Assembly: GCA_964551985.1 (NCBI GenBank)
Contig: CAZKFG010000001.1
Location: 70,343 to 134,342, forward strand
Direction of reading: 5' to 3'
Source of the DNA: CAZKFG01 sp964551985
GTDB taxonomy: Bacteria; Bacillota; Negativicutes; Acidaminococcales; JAISLQ01
Length of the DNA stretch: 64,000 nt
In this document: one piece after another, positions 8,794 to 17,401 of the stretch
Numbering within the stretch: the first letter of the stretch is position 1
Layout of the letters: each line of letters opens with the position of its first letter
The notes under the pieces: model-generated
What the model was told of the DNA's origin: nothing
The model's input: the letters and a program-made list of their open reading frames with translations, nothing else
Databases searched by the model: none
Program-made: the position numbers and the translations under genes

Positions 8794-9339
8794 TATAATA
8801 CTTTCATTTCGTTTAATAGGATCAGTTAAATCAAGATGACCACTTATAGTTTCTATTTTTTTACCTTCAACCAATATCTGTACACTATCTACCCCAGGTA
8901 ATTCTGTCAGCGTGTTTACAATGGAACCGACAAGCAAAATTTCATTCATTGAGCCACCAACTTTTTTTTGTAGCAAATCCTTACTAAAATCCACCTGCAC
9001 TAAGGAACCTATCTTTTTTACATTAAGAATTTTTAAACGCTCTGGGAAAAGATTGATTAGACCATCTTTTTGTGGAGAAGTTTTTATTAAAGTTTCCATA
9101 GACACTTGCAACAAATCGATATTGTCTGTTTTTGGTTGTTCGTATATCTCTCTAACTAATACATCATTGTTTTTATCCACTCTGTATACTGCAAAATATT
9201 TTTTTTGTAATTGCTCTGTTTCTTTAACAGTTTCTTGTTTTGATAACGATTTATCAGCTTTAGTATCTTGTAGCCAAAATACAACCCCTGTTGCAATAAT
9301 TGCAATACATGCAATAGCTAAGGCTATTTTTTTAATCAT
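8785..9339 (-). CDS. gerM: GerMN-domain exported protein
   Basis: A 184-residue protein with one N-terminal membrane anchor or uncleaved signal (about 4-22) and one GerMN (sporulation/spore germination) domain: residues ~70-160 include FPERLKILNVKKIGSLVQVDFSKDL and GSMNEILLVGSIVNTLTELPGVDSVQILVEGK. GerM of Bacillus has two copies of this domain and acts in germination and peptidoglycan; single-domain forms occur widely in non-sporulating Firmicutes. Its start overlaps the end of the amidase gene by 4 bases, which supports a cell-wall role. The symbol is by homology; a germination function is not implied. Confidence 0.85.
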   Translation of the reverse strand: MIKKIALAIACIAIIATGVVFWLQDTKADKSLSKQETVKETEQLQKKYFAVYRVDKNNDVLVREIYEQPKTDNIDLLQVSMETLIKTSPQKDGLINLFPERLKILNVKKIGSLVQVDFSKDLLQKKVGGSMNEILLVGSIVNTLTELPGVDSVQILVEGKKIETISGHLDLTDPIKRNESIIKK

Positions 9340-10397
9340 TTTTTCCCTCCAGCAGCACTATTAAAATAATCCTCTAATCCATTTGCAATGCTTGTAGCCA
9401 TTTTGCTGCAAAACCAATTACTTTTTAAAAGTCTTTCTTCCTTCGGATTTGATATAAAAGCTATTTCAAGTAAGACAGCTGGCATAGGACTTCTTTTGGT
9501 AACATAAAAACCTGCTTGCCTTATACCTAAATCATCTAATGCAAAACTTTTAATCATGTTTTTTTGCACACTATCTGCAAGCATACCGTCATATTTTGTT
9601 TTAGCAAAATAATATGTTGATATACCACCAACATCTCTATTTGCACTTGCGTTATGATGAATGCTCACAAAAACATCAGCTTTATATTTAACACCTACAT
9701 CAACTCTCGCCTGAAGCTCTTGTGCATCTGTAGATGAGGCGCTGTGAACATCATTATCTTTGATTCTAGTCATAAATACTTTCGCACCTTTTTTGACAAG
9801 CAAATCACGAAGCTTCAAGCTTATAACTAAAGTAGCATCTTTTTCTCTTGTTTTGCCAAGTCCAATAGCACCAGGGTCACTACCACCATGACCTGGGTCT
9901 ATTACTATAATTTTATCTTTTAAACTAGGCGTCAGATTAGTAGGATTTACAGCAGTCAGTGGCATTATTTCCACAATATCAATAACAACTCTATCTGGCT
10001 TTTTATTTGCTAGGTCTTTAGCTAAACCAAAAACTTTATAGGTGTCATTTGTCATTGATTTATTAAAATATATAAGTATTTGACTTGATGTATCAGATAC
10101 TTTTTTACCCACTACAGACTTTATAACATCAGATTTTATAGGCAAAACACCAGTATATTTACCAATAGATAAATCTTTAGCCTCAATGATAAGTACTTTT
10201 TGCTTTTCATCGTATGTATAAGTTGGCTTGGTAGGCGCATCAACATCAATAACAATACGCAATACTTTTGCTCCACTTGGAGAGTTAGGCTGCATAGCCC
10301 AGCGAATAGCGTTCATTTGATTCTTTTCTGCTGCCTGCACTATATTTACTAACCCAAAAAATATTAAAGTAACTAAACAAATTAACTTTAACCGCAA
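9336..10397 (-). CDS. N-acetylmuramoyl-L-alanine amidase (AMIN + Amidase_3)
   Basis: A 353-residue secreted zinc amidase that cuts the bond between MurNAc and the stem peptide. A signal peptide covers about 1-22 (ending VQA). An AMIN-type domain follows (about 35-150), which in related enzymes targets the septum, then the Amidase_3 catalytic domain with IVIDPGHGGSDPGA (first Zn histidine), the downstream REKD glutamate, SIHHNA and LLEIAFISN near the end. The TTG at 10395-10397 is chosen because AGGGGTGA lies just upstream and it gives a clean signal peptide. Coupled to gerM by a 4-base overlap. Similar to AmiC/CwlM-type amidases. Confidence 0.95.
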   Translation of the reverse strand: MRLKLICLVTLIFFGLVNIVQAAEKNQMNAIRWAMQPNSPSGAKVLRIVIDVDAPTKPTYTYDEKQKVLIIEAKDLSIGKYTGVLPIKSDVIKSVVGKKVSDTSSQILIYFNKSMTNDTYKVFGLAKDLANKKPDRVVIDIVEIMPLTAVNPTNLTPSLKDKIIVIDPGHGGSDPGAIGLGKTREKDATLVISLKLRDLLVKKGAKVFMTRIKDNDVHSASSTDAQELQARVDVGVKYKADVFVSIHHNASANRDVGGISTYYFAKTKYDGMLADSVQKNMIKSFALDDLGIRQAGFYVTKRSPMPAVLLEIAFISNPKEERLLKSNWFCSKMATSIANGLEDYFNSAAGGKK

Positions 10398-10424
10398 TAT
10401 CTCACCCCTAACACTATACAAACA

Positions 10425-10643
10425 TTAATCATCTTTCATCAAATATTTTAATAAAGTTTCTGCTTGCCTTTTTAAATTTTGTGTAGCTTGACTGTCTATT
10501 TCAAAAGAAACACTTAAAACATCGCCTTCTTTTGCATCTTTAGGTAAAAAATCTTTAGAGCATTTTAAAATAGCAGAAGTTTCACATTCTATTAAAATGG
10601 CTACATCACCTTCTACCCTATCTAAAACCATTTTATTTACCAT
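10425..10643 (-). CDS. DUF3006 small protein
   Basis: A 72-residue protein of the DUF3006 family, recognised from the pattern VLDRVEGDVAILIE (about 6-19) and the following small beta-rich body with FLPKDAKEGDVLSV. Function unknown. Members usually sit, as here, directly beside a ComEC-like metallo-beta-lactamase protein: the gap to that gene is only 3 bases. The natural reading is a partner or accessory of that hydrolase. Confidence 0.85.
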   Translation of the reverse strand: MVNKMVLDRVEGDVAILIECETSAILKCSKDFLPKDAKEGDVLSVSFEIDSQATQNLKRQAETLLKYLMKDD

Positions 10644-10646
10644 AGA

Positions 10647-11519
10647 CTAACCTCTTTTACTGATTTTATAATTTTTACCATCTGATTGCACAACAACAGT
10701 TCCATCATCAGCTGTAATATATACATTCATATTATGATTTTTGTAGCTTTTTATAATTTCTTTTTTAGGGAAACCATAGTCATTTACCTTCGCACAACTT
10801 ATTATAACATCTTTAGCGTCAACAGCGTTTAAAAATTCTATCGTTGAAGATGTGCGGCTAGAATGATGAGGCGATTTTAAAACATCACTTTTCAAATTGC
10901 TTTTAAATTCCCTTACAAGTTTATGTTCTGCCTCTTTTTGAATATCCCCTGTAAGCAGCATAGAAAAATCACCTTTGACAAGTCTTAGAACAATACTGTT
11001 GTTATTCAAATCGCCATTAGTGTCTTTTAAAAAAGCAGGAAAAGGCGCCAAAACCTGCAAGACAACTCCGTCACCAAGTTTGTATTCGCTACCTTGTTTA
11101 GCTTTTTCAAACGGTATATTTTTATTTTTAATTGTTTTTAAATAGTCAATATATGTCTTACTTGTATGAGCAAAACCGCTATCTAAAACCTTTTTAACTG
11201 TAAAGTTTTTTAGCACCATATCCATGCCACCTATATGATCGGCATGTGGATGAGTTGAGACAAGCAAATCTATTGTAGTTACTTTCTCTTTTTTAAGTAG
11301 CTCTAATAATTTGTCCCTCTCGCCAATATCACCACTATCAACCAATACGGTTTCTTTGCCACTAAAAATTAAAATAGCATCACCTTGTCCAATATCTAAA
11401 ACCTTTATAACTACGCCAGAAGTTATCGGAGTACCTTGTTTATCAAATTCCAACCCAAAAAGCTTGAAAATCGCTAAAGCTAATACAACAGCTAAAATAA
11501 TTATTTTTTTAGCGCCCAA
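10647..11519 (-). CDS. ComEC/Rec2-type metallo-beta-lactamase-fold hydrolase, exported
   Basis: A 290-residue protein with one N-terminal hydrophobic segment (about 4-22) and a metallo-beta-lactamase domain like the C-terminal part of ComEC. It shows VLDIGQGDAILIFSG (about 40-54), a VDSGD strand and the metal motif STHPHADHIGG (about 88-98), then LLTGDI and KSPHHSS. It lacks the ComEC membrane channel, so it is not a complete DNA-uptake channel; a secreted nuclease or phosphodiesterase role is possible. The start is a TTG after an AGAGGGGA site. Paired with a DUF3006 gene. Confidence 0.9.
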   Translation of the reverse strand: MGAKKIIILAVVLALAIFKLFGLEFDKQGTPITSGVVIKVLDIGQGDAILIFSGKETVLVDSGDIGERDKLLELLKKEKVTTIDLLVSTHPHADHIGGMDMVLKNFTVKKVLDSGFAHTSKTYIDYLKTIKNKNIPFEKAKQGSEYKLGDGVVLQVLAPFPAFLKDTNGDLNNNSIVLRLVKGDFSMLLTGDIQKEAEHKLVREFKSNLKSDVLKSPHHSSRTSSTIEFLNAVDAKDVIISCAKVNDYGFPKKEIIKSYKNHNMNVYITADDGTVVVQSDGKNYKISKRG

Positions 11520-11531
11520 AAAAATCCCCTC

Positions 11532-13082
11532 TTATCCATTATTCAAATCTGCTATCGCCCGAGGTATTGCCGAGATAATATCACCTGCTGCCATACCAAT
11601 TTGAGCTTCTTTAGCTACAATGTCTCCTGCCAAAGAATGAATATAAACTCCGCAAATAGCAGCAGCCTGCGCCGGTAGCCCTTGAGCTAAAAACCCTGAA
11701 ATAATACCTGTCAAAACATCACCGCTACCAGCTGTTGCCATACCTTTATTACCATTAATATTAACAAAAATTTGTCCATCTGGCAAAGCCACAATTGTTG
11801 GCACACCTTTTAACGCAACAACTGTGCGCCATAAAACTGCAAATCTTCTAGCAATTCGTACGATTCCTTCTTGTTTCATCTGCTCTATGCTAAGCCCTGT
11901 TAGTCTTGCCATTTCACCTAAGTGTGGCGTTATTATAGCTAGTTGTTTGGTCTCTTTTAATATTTGGCTATTATCTGCAATAATATTTAGTGCATCTGCA
12001 TCTAAAACAAGTTTTTTATCAGTATTTTTAATTATATCAATGACAAAATCCTTTGTAGCTCTTTTAGTTCCAAGTCCAGGACCAACAGCCAAGCAGTGAA
12101 AATTCTCTATTTTAGCAAACAAATTTTCTATATTTTCAACAACTCCAATTTCCAAATCATAATCCAGTGAGTCTACCATTACTTCTGTCAATTTGACGGC
12201 TAAAATATCAAAAACATTTTTCGGAGTAAACAACTTAACTATACCACTGCCTGAACGTAGTGCTGCTTCAGAACAAAGTGCGGCTGCACCACTTGTAGTT
12301 TTATTTCCTGCAACTACTGCTGTTTGTGCTTGATTTTTGTGAGCATCAACTGCTCTTTGAGGTAAAAAACTACGTACAAGATCAGCTGTTATAACATTTT
12401 GTTCTATATTGACAATATTGACAATATTATTAGGTATACCAATTTGAGCTACTACCAAATCGCCTACATAACTTTTACCTGGTAACAAAAACAAACCCAT
12501 CTTAGGTAAAACAAAAGAAATGGTACTTGTAGCCAAAATAGCTACAGTTTCTACACTTCCTGTATCAGCATTAACACCACTTGGAATATCAATTGATAAA
12601 ACAGGTTTATTGCTACTATTAATACACTCTACGGCATTGAAAAAATCCCCTTGTAGCTGACCGGAAAACCCAGTACCAAGCATCCCATCAATAACTAAAT
12701 CAGCCCAAGCCACATGCAAATTAACCTTGTTCCAATCGGTATTTTTCACAATAAACTCTATCTTTACATTCATATTTTTAAGTATTGCAAAAGCCTTTTG
12801 TGCGTCGTTAGACAAATCTTGTTCCTCTGCCAAGACAAAAACACGAACTGTAATACCGCTATTGGCAAGATAACGCGCCGCAACAAAAGCGTCTCCACCG
12901 TTGTTTCCTTTGCCAGCAAAAACGCAAACTTTTTTAAGTCTATTATTGGTAGAGAACATTGAAAGCGATTGGTTTGCGACAGCGTAACCAGCGTTTTCTA
13001 GCAAAACAATGCTTGGCATCAAACCTTCTTCAACAGCTTTTTTGTCAATACTTTTAATTTCTTCACCAAGTGCTATTTTCAT
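11532..13082 (-). CDS. nnr: Bifunctional NAD(P)H-hydrate repair enzyme (epimerase + dehydratase)
   Basis: A 516-residue fusion that repairs damaged NAD(P)HX. The N-terminal half (about 1-215) is the YjeF_N epimerase with AGKGNNGGDAFVAARYL and the downstream DGMLGTGFSG motif; the C-terminal half (about 225-505) is the ADP-dependent dehydratase, with VGPGLG, TPHLGEMARL and NKGMATAGSGDVLTGIISG. The ATG at 13080-13082 is chosen because it has a GGAGGG site 6 bases upstream and gives the family start MKIALGEEIKSID. It lies one base after acpS, a very common pairing. Confidence 0.97.
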   Translation of the reverse strand: MKIALGEEIKSIDKKAVEEGLMPSIVLLENAGYAVANQSLSMFSTNNRLKKVCVFAGKGNNGGDAFVAARYLANSGITVRVFVLAEEQDLSNDAQKAFAILKNMNVKIEFIVKNTDWNKVNLHVAWADLVIDGMLGTGFSGQLQGDFFNAVECINSSNKPVLSIDIPSGVNADTGSVETVAILATSTISFVLPKMGLFLLPGKSYVGDLVVAQIGIPNNIVNIVNIEQNVITADLVRSFLPQRAVDAHKNQAQTAVVAGNKTTSGAAALCSEAALRSGSGIVKLFTPKNVFDILAVKLTEVMVDSLDYDLEIGVVENIENLFAKIENFHCLAVGPGLGTKRATKDFVIDIIKNTDKKLVLDADALNIIADNSQILKETKQLAIITPHLGEMARLTGLSIEQMKQEGIVRIARRFAVLWRTVVALKGVPTIVALPDGQIFVNINGNKGMATAGSGDVLTGIISGFLAQGLPAQAAAICGVYIHSLAGDIVAKEAQIGMAAGDIISAIPRAIADLNNG

Positions 13083-13083
13083 A

Positions 13084-13455
13084 TCAACCCTCCAAAACGA
13101 CTTGTGCCACTGCATACTCTTTACAATGGCTAATGGACAAATGAATTTTTTGCACATTTTTACTTTGTGCTAAAAGTAAATAATGACCACTAAGCTCTAT
13201 ATACGGCATTTGTTCTTGATTATTTTTTACGCAAATGTCTGTAAAGTTCCCCTTGGTAAAGCCTGTCCCCAAAGCTTTAACAAGCGCTTCTTTAGCCGCA
13301 AATCTTGCCGCATAAGAAGCAAATTTTTGCTTGTTCTTCTGTTCACAATAACTTATTTCTGCTTGAGTAAAAAACCTGTTTAGAAAATTGTTCTCTCCAA
13401 CAGCTCTTTTTATACGCTCTATTTCTATTATATCAATACCTATGCCGATAATCAA
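13084..13455 (-). CDS. acpS: Holo-[acyl-carrier-protein] synthase AcpS
   Basis: A 123-residue phosphopantetheinyl transferase that activates acyl carrier protein with CoA. It starts IIGIGIDIIEIERI, with the Mg-binding Asp in GIDII, and has the RFAAKEALVKALG motif (about 52-64) with the second metal ligand, and SISHCKEYAVAQV near the end. The start is taken as the TTG at 13453-13455, preceded by AAGGAG at the right distance; upstream in-frame codons would add 18 atypical residues. Normal family length. First gene of the acpS-nnr-MBL-DUF3006-amidase-gerM run. Confidence 0.96.
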   Translation of the reverse strand: MIIGIGIDIIEIERIKRAVGENNFLNRFFTQAEISYCEQKNKQKFASYAARFAAKEALVKALGTGFTKGNFTDICVKNNQEQMPYIELSGHYLLLAQSKNVQKIHLSISHCKEYAVAQVVLEG

Positions 13456-13531
13456 AATTTTCTCCTTTAAATGCAAAATATACTTAACTATTTTACATTC
13501 TATAAACAATTACAAAAATCCTTTTAAAAAA

Positions 13532-13565
13532 TAAAAAAACCACAGAAAAATCTGTGGTTTTTTTT
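13532..13565 (-). terminator. clpB terminator
   Basis: Stem AAACCACAG / CTGTGGTTT around a 6-base loop, A-run and T-run on either side, overlapping the clpB stop codon. Separates clpB from acpS. Confidence 0.88.
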
Positions 13566-16128
13566 ACTCAATAACTATCTTATCATCAACAATCTTTAAA
13601 TAAATATTATCATTTGCTTTTACATCACCTTGAATAATATTTTTACTTAAAGCTGTCTCTATATTTTTAGTAATAAAGCGTTTTAGTGGTCTAGCACCAT
13701 AAACAGAATCAAAACCGCTCTTTGCTAGAAATTTTAACACCTTGTCATCCCAATTTAAATTTATCTGCAGTTGGTTATGCAATCTAGTTGCTAAAGATTG
13801 TAAAATAATTTTAGCTATTTGTCCAACTTGGCTTGCATCAAGTGGCGAAAAGACAATAATATCCTCTATACGGTTTAAAAATTCCGGTCTAAAAAAGCTA
13901 CTTAAATTTGTCATAAGTTCTTCTTTATCAATATTACCATGTCTTTTTAAAATCTCACTTGATCCTAGATTGCTTGTCATTATAATGACAGTATTTTTAA
14001 AATCAACAACTTTACCTTTGCTGTCTGTAAGACGACCATCATCTAAAACTTGTAACAAAATGTTAAAAACATCAGCGTGCGCCTTTTCAATCTCATCTAA
14101 AAGCAATACGCAATAAGGTCTTCTTCTAACAGCCTCAGTTAGTTGTCCACCTTCATCATAACCAATATATCCCGGAGGTGCTCCTACTAGGCGTGAAACA
14201 GCATGTTTTTCCATGTATTCGCTCATATCTATTCTAATCATCGCACGTTCATCATCAAACAATACTTGTGCTAATGCTTTGGCAAGCTCTGTTTTACCAA
14301 CACCTGTAGGACCTAAAAATATAAACGAACCTATAGGACGATTAGGGTCTTTAATTCCTGCACGCGAACGTAAAACAGCTTCGCTAACAGCAGCTACCGC
14401 CTGATCTTGACCTACTACTCGCTCGTGCAAAGTATCTTCAATGTGCAGAAGTTTTTCTTTTTCACCTTTTAGCATTTTTTGAACGGGAATACCGGTCCAA
14501 CTGCTTACAACTTGAGCAATATCATTTTCATCAACTTCTTCTTTAAGTAAACTCTGCTCTTGATTATTACCTTCAAGCTCTGTTTCTTTTGCTAGCAATT
14601 GTTTTTGCAAACTTGGCAAAGTGCCATATTTCATCTCAGCAAGTTTATTAAGGTCATAGCCATAGCTGCGTTCTGCCGACTCTATTTGTGCTTTAATCTC
14701 TTCAATATTTTTCTTTAAATCTCTAATATCAACTATCTCTTGTTTTTCTTTTTGCCATTGCTCGCTTAGTTTGCTTGAAGTAGTTTTTAAATTATTGAGT
14801 TCATTTTTTATTTTATCTAATCTATCTTTAGATGCCGCATCTTCTTCTTGCATTAGAGCGTGTTCTTCGATTTCCAGTTGCAAAATGCGTCTTTTTATTT
14901 CATCTAATTCTGTTGGCATAGAATCTATTTGGGTTCTAAGTCTAGCACCTGCCTCATCAACTAAATCTATCGCCTTGTCAGGCAAAAATCTATCAGCAAT
15001 ATAACGACTTGATAATACTGCTGCTGCAACTAAAGCTGTATCTTTAATTCTTATACCGTGATGCACTTCATATCGTTCTTTTAAGCCACGCAAAATAGAA
15101 ATGGTATCTTCCACGCTAGGTTCAGCGACCATAACCGGTTGAAATCTTCGTTCTAGTGCAGAATCTTTTTCTATATGTTTTATATATTCATTAAGGGTCG
15201 TCGCACCTATGCAATGCACCTCTCCTCTTGCCAGCATAGGTTTTAAAATATTGCCAGCATCCATTGAGCCTTCTGCCGCACCCGCCCCAACAACGGTATG
15301 CAGTTCATCAATAAACATAATTATATCGCCTTGCGATTCAGTAATGATTTTTAATACTGATTTTAAGCGTTCCTCAAATTCACCTCTAAATTTTGCACCT
15401 GCAACTAAGGATGCCAAATCCAGTGCATAAAGAGTTTTACCTTTTAACATTTCAGGTACATCACCATCGACAATACGCCTTGCCAATCCTTCGACAATAG
15501 CTGTTTTGCCAACTCCCGGCTCACCAATTAATACTGGATTATTTTTTTTACGCCTTGATAAAATTTCAATAGTACGGCGTATTTGTTCATCACGCCCGAT
15601 TACAGGGTCAAGATCACCTTGGCGTGCTTTTTGTGTCAAATCCTGACCATATTTTTCTAAGGTTTGTTTAGACTCTTGATCTTGACCTTTTTGTGATAAA
15701 TATTCAGATATTGCTAGCTCTACTTTATTTTTAGTAAGTGAATACTTTTTAAACAAGGCAACAACATCGCTATCGCCATCTCGCACTAATGCTAATAGAA
15801 TATGTCTAGGCTCAATAAAAGAGTCTTTTGCTTGTTGTCTTAACTGTTCCGCAACAAGCATAGTCCTTGAAAAAGCTGTATTCATACGTAATGAAGCCTC
15901 TTGTCCTTTGACTGAGGGGATACGTTTTAATAGTTCTATTACATCATTAGAAAAATCATCTTTGTTTATTTTATTTTTAATTAAAAGGTAATTTAAAAAA
16001 CCATCACCTTCTGTAAGTGCTACAAGCAGATGAACACTTGTAAGTTCCTGATTGTAATTTAAAACAGCACAATTTTGTGCAGATTCTAACAAACTATTGG
16101 TATTTTCACTAAATTTTTCTGGGTTCAT
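13564..16128 (-). CDS. clpB: ATP-dependent disaggregase ClpB
   Basis: An 854-residue AAA+ chaperone that pulls proteins out of aggregates with DnaK. The order is an N-domain (about 1-145), NBD1 with Walker [14 protein letters not shown] (about 203-215), the long coiled-coil M-domain (about 405-525), which tells ClpB from ClpA/ClpC, and NBD2 with [14 protein letters not shown] (about 605-618) and LLDEIEKAH. The ATG at 16126-16128 is preferred over a TTG two codons earlier because GGAGG lies 8 bases upstream. It has its own promoter and terminator; no CIRCE or CtsR operator is visible. Full length. Confidence 0.98.
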   Translation of the reverse strand: MNPEKFSENTNSLLESAQNCAVLNYNQELTSVHLLVALTEGDGFLNYLLIKNKINKDDFSNDVIELLKRIPSVKGQEASLRMNTAFSRTMLVAEQLRQQAKDSFIEPRHILLALVRDGDSDVVALFKKYSLTKNKVELAISEYLSQKGQDQESKQTLEKYGQDLTQKARQGDLDPVIGRDEQIRRTIEILSRRKKNNPVLIGEPGVGKTAIVEGLARRIVDGDVPEMLKGKTLYALDLASLVAGAKFRGEFEERLKSVLKIITESQGDIIMFIDELHTVVGAGAAEGSMDAGNILKPMLARGEVHCIGATTLNEYIKHIEKDSALERRFQPVMVAEPSVEDTISILRGLKERYEVHHGIRIKDTALVAAAVLSSRYIADRFLPDKAIDLVDEAGARLRTQIDSMPTELDEIKRRILQLEIEEHALMQEEDAASKDRLDKIKNELNNLKTTSSKLSEQWQKEKQEIVDIRDLKKNIEEIKAQIESAERSYGYDLNKLAEMKYGTLPSLQKQLLAKETELEGNNQEQSLLKEEVDENDIAQVVSSWTGIPVQKMLKGEKEKLLHIEDTLHERVVGQDQAVAAVSEAVLRSRAGIKDPNRPIGSFIFLGPTGVGKTELAKALAQVLFDDERAMIRIDMSEYMEKHAVSRLVGAPPGYIGYDEGGQLTEAVRRRPYCVLLLDEIEKAHADVFNILLQVLDDGRLTDSKGKVVDFKNTVIIMTSNLGSSEILKRHGNIDKEELMTNLSSFFRPEFLNRIEDIIVFSPLDASQVGQIAKIILQSLATRLHNQLQINLNWDDKVLKFLAKSGFDSVYGARPLKRFITKNIETALSKNIIQGDVKANDNIYLKIVDDKIVIE

Positions 16129-16160
16129 ATGCAAAACCTCCCTTTTTTATTTTAAAAGTA

Positions 16161-16189
16161 ATTTTAAGCAGGTAATTTTAAAAAATCAA
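16161..16189 (-). promoter_or_regulatory. Probable clpB promoter
   Basis: On the minus strand TTGATT, 17-base spacer, TAAAAT. A direct repeat GTAATTTTAA (16158-16167 and 16172-16181, 14 bases apart) overlaps it and could be an operator. No CIRCE and no CtsR heptads are seen. Confidence 0.5.
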
Positions 16190-16227
16190 CGAATACTCTA
16201 TATAATAACTATTTTGGGGGAACGATT

Positions 16228-17286
16228 ATGAACAATAGTATAATAATATATAGATTATTCGATATAGCCGATGAAATAAACCTTGATAACGTGCAAGCTT
16301 TATGGGCTGCAAGAAATAAAATTGCCTCAAGACTGCGACTAGAAAGAGTATCACCAAAAGCCATCGCATTTAAAGACCCACCCGTTTGTGTGGAGCTTGG
16401 CTCACATGAGCTATTTTTAGCAGGCAAAAAACATCTTACTGAAATCAAAGCACGTATTTTCGATATAGGTGTAATAAGTATAATTCTTAAAATTGATCTG
16501 CCAGATACAACAACCTATGAACAGTTTCTAGATTTGGCAATAGCCAGCGAAAATATGCCCGAAGACAAAATCGCCGAATTTGTCGACTCTGTTATTGATA
16601 CAATAAAACCAGCATTGATAAAGCCACGTAAACCTGATTTTGAAGAAGATTTTGTTGTATATTACCTAAAAAAATGGCAAAACGACTGGGATATTGTACC
16701 ACTGCTTTTAAAAGACAAAGCACCTATCAGCAAACAAATGCGAGAAGAAACATTGAAAAATTGCCTTTGCTATGCCGATGACATAGCATATTTTTCGTGG
16801 GATTCTGCATTAGTGTATGACCAAACAGGTAGCATGGACATACCAGATTTACTAGAGTTTGCCAATGCTCAATTTTTAGAGCTAAGATATTATGACGATT
16901 TACTTGAAAAAGAAATCGAGATAATATACGATGACCTTGAAAAAACCAACATGGTTTCAGACAAGCAAAAACTAGATAACTATCGCCGCATGAGAAATAG
17001 GCTTATTGAACTTATGGCAGACGTTGCTGAACTTACAAGCCGTATAAATAATTCTCTTAGAGTAACAGAAGACATATTTTATGCTAGAGTGTACTCTTTG
17101 TACTTCACGCTCTTGCGTGCTGATTCTTGGCGCAAAAATATTGATGATAATTTATCTGCCGTGCAAAGAATATACACAATTTTAAACGAAGAAGTTCTCA
17201 ACCGCCGTTTGAACTTTTATGCCCTTTGCATAATAGCTCTGCTTAGCTTTATCGGGTTAACTTCTTTAATAAATTTGTTTTACTAA
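16228..17286 (+). CDS. DUF155/RMD1-like protein with C-terminal membrane anchor
   Basis: A 352-residue protein of unknown function. The first ~170 residues look globular (alpha/beta). Residues ~205-325 are predicted long amphipathic helices with EFANAQFLELRYYDDLLEKE and a coiled-coil-prone stretch. The end (about 330-350) is one hydrophobic helix, giving a tail-anchored layout. This resembles the DUF155/RMD1 (Sif2) family known from yeast mitochondria and scattered bacteria, but I place it there from the general pattern only. It is divergent from clpB, with GGGGGA before the ATG and a TATAAT box at 16201-16206. Cytoplasm-facing and membrane-bound by prediction. Confidence 0.6.
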   Translation: MNNSIIIYRLFDIADEINLDNVQALWAARNKIASRLRLERVSPKAIAFKDPPVCVELGSHELFLAGKKHLTEIKARIFDIGVISIILKIDLPDTTTYEQFLDLAIASENMPEDKIAEFVDSVIDTIKPALIKPRKPDFEEDFVVYYLKKWQNDWDIVPLLLKDKAPISKQMREETLKNCLCYADDIAYFSWDSALVYDQTGSMDIPDLLEFANAQFLELRYYDDLLEKEIEIIYDDLEKTNMVSDKQKLDNYRRMRNRLIELMADVAELTSRINNSLRVTEDIFYARVYSLYFTLLRADSWRKNIDDNLSAVQRIYTILNEEVLNRRLNFYALCIIALLSFIGLTSLINLFY

Positions 17287-17367
17287 ATATTTGTCTTTTT
17301 ATCTTTTTGACTTTTTGCTCTTTGATTTTATTATATTGCATACTTACATTTTATGCAAGTACTTTTT

Positions 17368-17401
17368 AAAAAAACCTCAAGTTTTCAACTTGAGGTTTTT
17401 T
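17368..17401. terminator. Bidirectional terminator between convergent genes
   Basis: Stem CCTCAAGTT / AACTTGAGG with loop TTC, A7 on the left and T-run on the right, so it works on both strands. It overlaps the stop codon of the CYTH-CHAD gene and also ends the DUF155-like gene. Confidence 0.88.

Noticed and set aside
8785..9339. gerM as evidence for sporulation
   Set aside because: Single GerMN-domain proteins occur in non-sporulating Firmicutes, and the surrounding block lacks sporulation genes.
12405..12432. Direct repeat TTGACAATA in the NAD(P)HX repair gene, looking like a promoter or slippage site
   Set aside because: It encodes in-frame residues (IVNIVNIEQ) inside a well-conserved gene; probably a small local duplication.
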